Positions 55,194 through 64,000 of a stretch of 64,000 nucleotides of DNA are shown here, piece by piece. The position numbers were made by a program, and so were the translations under genes. Under the pieces are notes generated by a model. It ran no database searches, was not told where the DNA came from, and saw nothing but the letters and a program-made list of their open reading frames with translations. Every line of letters starts with the position of its first letter. The first letter of the stretch is position 1. The stretch is from AC-32 sp963765785 (lineage in GTDB: Bacteria > Actinomycetota > Thermoleophilia > Gaiellales > Gaiellaceae), in NCBI GenBank assembly GCA_963765785.1, contig CAVXXW010000009.1:248001-312000 (forward strand). Direction: 5' to 3'.

Positions 55194-55577
55194 ATGATCC
55201 TCGCAGGCCTGCGCCGCCTGTTCCTCCTGATTCTCGGCGCGGCAGCGTTGACCGCGATCGGCTCGCTCCTCATCGGGGAGGTCGTCGGCGCCTCGCTGGG
55301 CCGGGCGCTCACGATCGGCTTTTACCTCGCCGGCTGCTTCCTGATGCTGGCCGGGTTCTTCCTCGGCAACCGCGGGCCGGCGCGGGTGAAGTCGGACGCC
55401 GAAGCCGACACTCGCTCTTCGCCGATGGGGATGATTTTCGGCGGCGGCCGGAACCTGCGCTGGGCAACGCTCGGCGAGCAAAACGAGACGATCAACAACT
55501 CGGCGGTGTTCATCGCGCTCGGGCTCGTGCTGGTCGCGATCGGAATCGTCTTCGACTCACGGCATTCCCTTTTCTGA
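55194..55577 (+). CDS. small membrane protein (127 aa), unknown function
   Basis: Three hydrophobic segments (LFLLILGAAALTAIGSLLIG, ALTIGFYLAGCFLMLAGFFLG, NSAVFIALGLVLVAIGIVF) flank a short charged loop that contains MGMIFGGGRNLRWATLGEQNE. ATG 6 bases after the oppF stop, so probably transcribed with the transporter. No family recognised. Confidence 0.7.
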   Translation: MILAGLRRLFLLILGAAALTAIGSLLIGEVVGASLGRALTIGFYLAGCFLMLAGFFLGNRGPARVKSDAEADTRSSPMGMIFGGGRNLRWATLGEQNETINNSAVFIALGLVLVAIGIVFDSRHSLF

Positions 55578-55636
55578 TCAGGAATTGCGACCGATATGCC
55601 GACTAACTTCCCAACAATGGACGCGTCAGAGCTAGT

Positions 55637-56110
55637 GTGAGACCCGTGCACGGACAGTGTGAGCGCGCGCGGCGCTGGGCTTCGGCCGAGCTTGACGGCG
55701 AGCTGTCGTCGTTCGAGCGCGCGCTGCTGCACGACCATCTCGGCCGCTGCGGCGACTGCCGGACGTTCACCGATTCGGTGAGCGGCCTGACCGCTGCGCT
55801 CCGAGCGGCTCCGCCGGAGCCGTTCCAGGGCGTCGTCGTCAGCCGGCCGCGGCGCCGGCTCCAGGTGCCGCTCGCGCGCGCCGCCGTCGCGATGGCCGTC
55901 GCCGCGATCGGGCTCGGGAGCCTGCTCGCGTCGGCCCAGCTGAAGGGCTCGAGCGTCGCGTCCGGATCGATCCGCGAGACGCCTGCGATCGGCGGCCCTG
56001 ACGCCCTCAACCTGCGGACGCTCGTCGCGCTCGAGCGCCAGCGCTCCGCGGTTCTCTCGAACATGCCCACACGCGCCGTCCACGGCGGCCGCGTCGTGCT
56101 CGAGCCGTAA
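55637..56110 (+). CDS. zinc-finger (zf-HC2) anti-sigma-like membrane protein
   Basis: 157 residues. The N-terminal zinc-binding anti-sigma motif has Cys8 in GQCERARRW and then HDHLGRCGDC (His-x3-Cys-x2-Cys). One membrane helix (VAMAVAAIGLGSLLASAQ, about 85-103) leads to an exported tail of 50 residues. Such proteins hold an ECF sigma factor until a signal arrives, but no sigma gene is adjacent. GTG 55637 is used; GTG 55646, 7 bases after TAGTGT, would fit the leaderless pattern better. Confidence 0.75.
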   Translation: MRPVHGQCERARRWASAELDGELSSFERALLHDHLGRCGDCRTFTDSVSGLTAALRAAPPEPFQGVVVSRPRRRLQVPLARAAVAMAVAAIGLGSLLASAQLKGSSVASGSIRETPAIGGPDALNLRTLVALERQRSAVLSNMPTRAVHGGRVVLEP

Positions 56111-56264
56111 CGCTCGCGCGAACGCGCATACTGTTCAGCGTGTTCCCGGGTCTCGTCACCTCGTACGTCTGAAGCCTCGACCACGCCGCCCGGGTGGCGG
56201 CCGCGGTGGAGCGAAGCAGTTCTCCCGAAGCCGGCGAGCGGCGGCTGGGCCGGTCGCGCTTCGG

Positions 56265-56270
56265 TAAACT
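56265..56270 (+). promoter_or_regulatory. possible -10 box for atpD-atpC
   Basis: TAAACT lies 68 bases before ATG 56339, in a 228-base gap that otherwise shows only GC-rich inverted repeats. It would give atpDC their own transcript. Confidence 0.35.
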
Positions 56271-56338
56271 CACCCCGCTGAGCGGCAGGCTCTCGTGCCG
56301 AGTTCGCCGAGCACCCGACACACCTCTCCAGGAGACGC

Positions 56339-57841
56339 ATGCCTGACCAGAAGAACGGCCAGAATCAGAACGTCGGCAAGGTGATCGAGATCCGCGGCGT
56401 CGTCATCGACGCCGTTTTCACCGACTCGCTGCCCGAGATCTACACCGCCCTCCGCATCAAGCGCCCGGACGGCGGCGACCTGATCGCCGAGGTCCAGCAG
56501 CACCTCGGCGACGACCGAGTGCGCGCCGTCGCGATGGACGCCACCGACGGCATCCCGCGCGGGGTCGACGTGATCGACACCGGCGCGCCGATCGCAGTCC
56601 CGGTCGGCAAGGCGACGCTCGGCCGGCTCTGGAACGTGCTCGGCGAGCCGATCGACGAGGGTGAGCCGCTGGCCGCCGACGCCGAGCGCTGGCCGATCCA
56701 CCGCGACCCGCCGGCCTTCGACGAGCTGCAGCCGACGATGGAGATCTTCGAGACCGGCATCAAGGTGATCGACCTCGTCGCGCCGTTCGTGCGCGGCGGC
56801 AAGGTCGGCCTCTTCGGCGGCGCCGGCCTCGGCAAGACCGTGCTGATCCAGGAGCTGATCCGCAGCGTCGCGCGCGAGCACCAGGGCAACTCGGTGTTCG
56901 CCGGCGTCGGCGAGCGGACGCGCGAGGGCAACGACCTCTGGCTCGAGATGACCGAGTCGGGCGTGCTCGCGGACACGGCGCTCGTGTTCGGCCAGATGAA
57001 CGAGCCGCCCGGCGCGCGCCTGCGGGTCGCGCTGACGGGCCTGACCATGGCCGAGTACTTCCGCGACCACGGCGAGGGCGGGGACGTGCTGCTCTTCATC
57101 GACAACATCTTTCGCTTCGTGCAGGCGGGCTCCGAGGTCTCCGCGCTGCTCGGCCGGATGCCGAGCGCCGTCGGCTATCAGCCGACGCTGGCCACCGAGA
57201 TGGGCCAGCTGCAGGAGCGCATCACGTCGACCCGCCAGGGCTCGGTCACCTCGGTGCAGGCGATCTACGTGCCGGCCGACGACCTCACCGACCCGGCCCC
57301 GGCGAACACCTTCGCCCACCTCGACGCGTTCATCACGCTCTCGCGGCCGATCTCGGAGAAGGGCATCTACCCGGCGATCGACCCGCTGGACTCCACCTCG
57401 CGCGCGCTCCAGCGCGGCGTCGTCTCGGACGATCACTACGACACCGCGACGCGGGTGCAGGAGGTGCTCCAGCGCTACAAGGACCTGCAGGACATCATCG
57501 CCATCCTGGGCATGGACGAGCTCTCCGACGAGGACCGGCTGGTCGTGCAGCGGGCGCGCAAGATCGAGCGCTTCCTCTCGCAGCCGATGTTCGTCGCCGA
57601 GACGTTCACCGGACAGCCCGGCAAGTTCGTCAAGCTCGAGGACACGATCGCCGGCTTCGCCGAGATCCTCGACGGCAAGCACGACGACTTGCCCGAGCAG
57701 GCCTTCTACATGGTCGGCGCGATCGACGAGGCGGTCACGAAGGCGCGCGGCGACGAAGTGCCGGAAGAGGCCGAGGAGGACGAGCAGGCCGAGGCGGAGG
57801 CCGAGACCGAAGCCGAAGAGCCCGAGCCCGTCTCCGCGTAG
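56339..57841 (+). CDS. atpD: ATP synthase F1 subunit beta
   Basis: Catalytic subunit, 500 residues. P-loop GGAGLGKT near 160, the GERTREGNDL catalytic Glu, Walker B LLFIDNIFRF and the DELSDED loop are intact. A C-terminal extension of about 25 residues is almost wholly Glu, Ala and Asp. CAGGAG precedes the ATG. It is displaced 7.3 kb from atpG by the transporter operon. Confidence 0.97.
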   Translation: MPDQKNGQNQNVGKVIEIRGVVIDAVFTDSLPEIYTALRIKRPDGGDLIAEVQQHLGDDRVRAVAMDATDGIPRGVDVIDTGAPIAVPVGKATLGRLWNVLGEPIDEGEPLAADAERWPIHRDPPAFDELQPTMEIFETGIKVIDLVAPFVRGGKVGLFGGAGLGKTVLIQELIRSVAREHQGNSVFAGVGERTREGNDLWLEMTESGVLADTALVFGQMNEPPGARLRVALTGLTMAEYFRDHGEGGDVLLFIDNIFRFVQAGSEVSALLGRMPSAVGYQPTLATEMGQLQERITSTRQGSVTSVQAIYVPADDLTDPAPANTFAHLDAFITLSRPISEKGIYPAIDPLDSTSRALQRGVVSDDHYDTATRVQEVLQRYKDLQDIIAILGMDELSDEDRLVVQRARKIERFLSQPMFVAETFTGQPGKFVKLEDTIAGFAEILDGKHDDLPEQAFYMVGAIDEAVTKARGDEVPEEAEEDEQAEAEAETEAEEPEPVSA

Positions 57842-58264
57842 ATGGCGACGTTCGAGGTCTCCCTGGTCACGCCCGACGGCGCGGCCTTCGAGGGTGAGGT
57901 CGAGATGGTGATCGTCCCCGGCGCAGCCGGGGAGATCGGCGTGCTCGCCCGGCACGCGCCGCTCGTGGCGATGCTCAAGGCGGGCTCGACGCGGATCTAC
58001 CGCGACCGCGACTCGGAGGACGTGGTCGAGTTCGCGACCGGCCCCGGCTTCTTCAAGGTCGAGCAGGACCGGGCGCTCGCGCTGGTCGACGACGCGGTCG
58101 ACGCGCGCAACATCGACACCTCGCGGGCGCAGGAGCAGCTCGAGACGGCCCGCGCAGAGCTCGAGCGGGTCGAGCAGGGCGACTCCGACGCCGACCGCTG
58201 GCAGCTCGAGCAGCGCATCCGCCACGCCGAGAACCAGCTGGAGGTCGCGGGCCGCACGACGTGA
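57842..58264 (+). CDS. atpC: ATP synthase F1 subunit epsilon
   Basis: 140 residues. The N-terminal beta sandwich (FEVSLVTPDGAAFEGEVEMV, GEIGVLARHAPLVAMLK) and a C-terminal two-helix hairpin (RAQEQLETARAELERVEQ onward) are normal. ATG directly follows the atpD stop. Confidence 0.95.
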   Translation: MATFEVSLVTPDGAAFEGEVEMVIVPGAAGEIGVLARHAPLVAMLKAGSTRIYRDRDSEDVVEFATGPGFFKVEQDRALALVDDAVDARNIDTSRAQEQLETARAELERVEQGDSDADRWQLEQRIRHAENQLEVAGRTT

Positions 58265-58385
58265 CGCGCTGCTAGGCTCAGCAGACCCGGAAAGCTTTGA
58301 AGGCAGCTTGGCGACCGGGTTACCAAACGCCTAAAGAGCCCGCGAGCACCCGGCTCTCGAGGCCTTGGGCAGGGAGTCGAACGGT
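58265..58385 (+). promoter_or_regulatory. structured metH leader with switch-like alternative stems
   Basis: GGCTC (58275-58279) can pair with GAGCC (58336-58340), enclosing ACCCGG/CCGGGT (58285-58290 with 58315-58320) and an inner AAGCT/AGCTT hairpin (58292-58296 with 58305-58309). GGCG (58310-58313) faces CGCC (58328-58331) across the stem, a possible pseudoknot. The same GAGCC strand, extended to AGAGCC, can instead pair with GGCTCT (58352-58357) just before the metH ribosome site AGGGAG. I recognise neither a B12 box (GCCACTG) nor an S-box core. Confidence 0.55.
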
Positions 58386-62000
<3,615 letters not shown>

Positions 62001-62011
62001 CCCGGACCTTC

Positions 62012-63124
62012 ATGGACGTCAACTACGGATCCAGCCGTCCGTTCAGCCTGGGCATCGAAGAAGAGTTCCAGCTCGTGAACGGCGAGTCGTTCGAGCTGAC
62101 CTCGCGCTTCGACGAGATCTTCGAGGCTGCCGGCTCCGACCCGCGGATGAAGCCGGAGCTGATGCAGTCGACGATCGAGGTGGCGACGCACCCGGCGGAC
62201 ACGGTCGCGCAGGCCGTCGAGGAGGCGCGGTCGCTGCGAGCCCGGCTGCGCGACGCGGCGGCTGAGAACGGCGCCCACATCGCCTCCGCCGGCACGCACC
62301 CGTTCTCCCGCTACGAGCACCAGGAGATCACCGACGAGGAGCGCTACCGCGAGCTCGTCGAGGCGATGCAATGGGTCGCCGAGCGTGAGCTGATCTTCGG
62401 CCTGCACGTGCACGTCGGCCTCCGCACGGCCGACGAGGCGATCGCAGTCGCGGGCGCGCTCCGCACCTGGCTGCCGGAGCTGCTCGCTCTCTCGGCGAAC
62501 TCGCCCTTCTGGCACGGCCGCGACACCGGCCTCGCGTCGACGCGCATCAAGGTCTTCGACGCCTTCCCCCGCAGCGGCCTGCCGCCGGCGTTCGCGTCGT
62601 TCGAGGAGTTCGAGCTCCTGGTCGAGCGCGGCGTGAAGACCGGGTCGTTCGACGACTACACGTTCATCTGGTGGGACCTGCGACCGCATCCAAAGCTGGG
62701 CACGATCGAGATCCGGGTCTGCGACGGCCAGACCCGGCTCGAGAGCCTTGCCGGCCTCGTGGCGCTCGTGCAGTCGCTCGCGGCGATGCTGGCGGATCGG
62801 CACGAACGGGAAGGAGCGCTCCCGATCCAGCCGGTCACGCTGGTTGGCGAGAACAAGTGGCGCGCTGCGCGCTACGGCCTGGACGCCGAGCTGATCGACC
62901 TCGAGCGCGACCAGGTGAGGCCCGCGCGCGAGGCCGCGCTCGAGCTGGTCGAGCTCGCTGAACCGGCCGCGAAACGGCTTGGCTGCGAAGACAAGCTGGC
63001 CGAGATCGAGCGCCTGTGCGCACGCGGGAGCGGCGCCGACGAGCAGCGCCGCGTCGAAGCGGAGGAGGGGACTCTGCTGGCCGTGGCGAAGTGGCTGGCG
63101 GCACAAACAGTGGCAGAGGTGTAG
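62012..63124 (+). CDS. carboxylate-amine ligase, GCS2 family (YbdK type)
   Basis: 370 residues of the glutamate-cysteine ligase 2 family. The N-terminal SLGIEEEFQLVN metal/ATP motif, ELMQSTIEVATHPA, SAGTHPFSRYEHQE, HVHVGL, FIWWDLRPHPKLGTIEIRVCD and LVGENKWRAARYGLDA are conserved. Family members make gamma-glutamyl bonds (weak Glu-Cys ligase in YbdK, EgtA-like in mycobacteria). The substrate here is unknown. ATG start 11 bases after metH. Confidence 0.88.
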   Translation: MDVNYGSSRPFSLGIEEEFQLVNGESFELTSRFDEIFEAAGSDPRMKPELMQSTIEVATHPADTVAQAVEEARSLRARLRDAAAENGAHIASAGTHPFSRYEHQEITDEERYRELVEAMQWVAERELIFGLHVHVGLRTADEAIAVAGALRTWLPELLALSANSPFWHGRDTGLASTRIKVFDAFPRSGLPPAFASFEEFELLVERGVKTGSFDDYTFIWWDLRPHPKLGTIEIRVCDGQTRLESLAGLVALVQSLAAMLADRHEREGALPIQPVTLVGENKWRAARYGLDAELIDLERDQVRPAREAALELVELAEPAAKRLGCEDKLAEIERLCARGSGADEQRRVEAEEGTLLAVAKWLAAQTVAEV

Positions 63125-63140
63125 TCGCCGGAGGGTCGGC

Positions 63141-63181
63141 TATCCTGACCTCTGCGGGCGCCTTGGAGGGCGTCCATTTTT
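63141..63181 (+). terminator. -10 box and hairpin with T-run in front of the LCP gene
   Basis: TATCCT (63141-63146), then GGGCGCC (63156-63162), loop ttggag, GGCGTCC (63169-63175) and ATTTTT, ending two bases before ATG 63184. It works as a terminator for the ligase gene, or as an attenuator if the TATCCT box is used. Confidence 0.55.
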
Positions 63182-63183
63182 CA

Positions 63184-64000
63184 ATGCGGACCACCCTGAA
63201 GAGAGGAATCGGCCGGGGCGCGAACGGCAACGGCCATGGGGCTCTCCCGCCGGGAGCGCTCTCGCCGGTGACGCTGTACCGGCAGCCGCCGCCTCCCCGC
63301 CGTTCGTTCGGCGCCAAGGTCGGCCGCTTCTTCGTGTGGCTCGGGGCGATCGTGACGGTCGTCGTCTGCGGCCTCGTCGGCGGCTTCTACCTCTGGATCC
63401 ACGAGAGCGCGGTAGCACTGCGGCCGCACACCGCCGCGGGCAAGGCCGCCGAGGCCCGGCTCGACCCGCCGAAGTCCGCCGCGATCGCCCTCGTGATCGG
63501 CTACGACCACCGCGCCGGCGACGGCAACTCGCCCTCGCGCTCCGACACGATGATGCTGATCCGCGCCGACCCGGTCACGAAGACGATCTCGCTGCTCTCG
63601 TTCCCGCGTGACCTCGTCGTCCCGATCTACTGCCCCGGCAAGGGCGGCACCACGGTCGGCCAGGGCACCGGGCGGATCAATAGCGCCTACGCGTTCTGCG
63701 GCCCGAGCGGCTCGCTCGAGACCGTGCGCCACCTCACTGGCCTTCCGATCAACTATCTGATCAGCGTCAACTTCCTCGGGTTCATCGGCGTGGTGAACAA
63801 GCTCGGCGGCGTCTGGATGGACATCGACCGGCGCTACTACAACAAGAACGTCGGCACCTCGGCGACGGACTACGCGAACATCGACCTGCAGCCGGGCTAC
63901 CAGCACATGACGGGCAAGGAGGCGCTCGACTTCGTCCGCTTCCGCCACACCGACTCCGACCTCTACCGCCTCGCGCGCCAGCAGCAGTTCGTCTCGGCCA
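63184..64000 (+). CDS. LytR-CpsA-Psr (LCP) family wall ligase, 3' end outside window
   Basis: At least 272 residues. A basic, proline-rich cytoplasmic tail (1-45), one membrane helix (FFVWLGAIVTVVVCGLVGGFYLW, about 49-71) and an exported LCP domain. Domain motifs are GYDHR, SRSDTMMLIRADPVTKTISLLSFPRD, GRINSAYAFCG, GGVWMDIDR and DFVRFRHTDSDLYRLARQQ. LCP enzymes attach glycopolymers from lipid carriers to peptidoglycan. That fits the wecA-type gene at 41 kb. ATG start 63184 follows a hairpin closely. Confidence 0.93.
   Translation, partial: MRTTLKRGIGRGANGNGHGALPPGALSPVTLYRQPPPPRRSFGAKVGRFFVWLGAIVTVVVCGLVGGFYLWIHESAVALRPHTAAGKAAEARLDPPKSAAIALVIGYDHRAGDGNSPSRSDTMMLIRADPVTKTISLLSFPRDLVVPIYCPGKGGTTVGQGTGRINSAYAFCGPSGSLETVRHLTGLPINYLISVNFLGFIGVVNKLGGVWMDIDRRYYNKNVGTSATDYANIDLQPGYQHMTGKEALDFVRFRHTDSDLYRLARQQQFVSA

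Noticed and set aside
56150..56190. A sixth copy of the two-hairpin element (CGTCTGAAGCCTCGACC)
   Set aside because: The preceding bases do not form the P2 stem and lack the TYY apex; only the tail looks similar.
58265..58385. A cobalamin or S-box (SAM-I/IV) riboswitch before metH
   Set aside because: No GCCACTG B12 box and no SAM-I core could be found; the leader has a different fold.

Overview
The window is a single stretch of very GC-rich chromosome (strong GC preference at third codon positions) from an actinobacterium. The gene order rpmE, DUF1385, prfA, prmC, sua5, glyA, upp, wecA, atp genes is the usual actinobacterial order. Together with the trp cluster, the beta-oxidation genes and the two-subunit B12 mutase it suggests a deep-branching class such as Thermoleophilia (Gaiellales or Solirubrobacterales); that placement is inference. 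I see no rRNA, tRNA, CRISPR array, insertion sequence or prophage, and no gene-free gap above 300 bases. The widest gaps are 56111-56338, 28264-28440, 23854-24007 and 18679-18826.

Layout. 1-5.1 kb: end of acetate kinase, a divergent pair of wall enzymes (L,D-transpeptidase and M15 peptidase), an RmlC-like cupin, a NYN protein and an alcohol dehydrogenase. 5.0-11.1 kb: a complete tryptophan operon trpE-G-D-CF-B-A on the minus strand, preceded by a leader peptide with three Trp codons and a terminator hairpin. 11.1-19.4 kb: M42 peptidase, thiolase, hydroxyacyl-CoA dehydrogenase, a c-di-GMP phosphodiesterase response regulator, a Rieske oxygenase, an acyl-CoA dehydrogenase and a cobalamin adenosyltransferase. 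19.4-24 kb: a surface collagen-like protein with a probable frameshift, and a sensor kinase. 24-32 kb: acyl-CoA mutase large and small subunits (active-site residues say isobutyryl-CoA mutase), enoyl-CoA hydratase, ETF beta and alpha, and ETF-quinone oxidoreductase. 32-43.6 kb: housekeeping genes (L31, RF1, PrmC, Sua5, GlyA, Upp, WecA), two decayed genes and two small regulator/hydrolase genes. 43.6-58.3 kb: the F-type ATP synthase genes, cut in two between atpG and atpD by a peptide ABC-transporter operon. 58.3-64 kb: metH behind a riboswitch-like leader, a GCS2-type ligase and the start of an LCP wall ligase.

How the genes fit together: acyl-CoA dehydrogenase, enoyl-CoA hydratase, hydroxyacyl-CoA dehydrogenase, thiolase, ETF and ETF-QO form a near-complete beta-oxidation and electron-transfer route. 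The B12 mutase feeds branched C4 acyl-CoA into it, and the adenosyltransferase can supply its cofactor. GlyA and MetH link one-carbon metabolism.

The most novel signal is a family of five intergenic elements built from two hairpins (copies at 13976-14039, 28270-28332, 36075-36144, 45103-45163 and 45975-46046). Their stems change in compensating ways, while the apex (GC, a TYY triloop, GC) and a 3' tail (CCGTCTGAA, degenerate in some copies) are kept. Other points worth attention are the trp attenuator, the metH leader with three mutually exclusive stem strands, three genes whose only plausible start is CTG, about fourteen starts that look leaderless, and the split atp operon.
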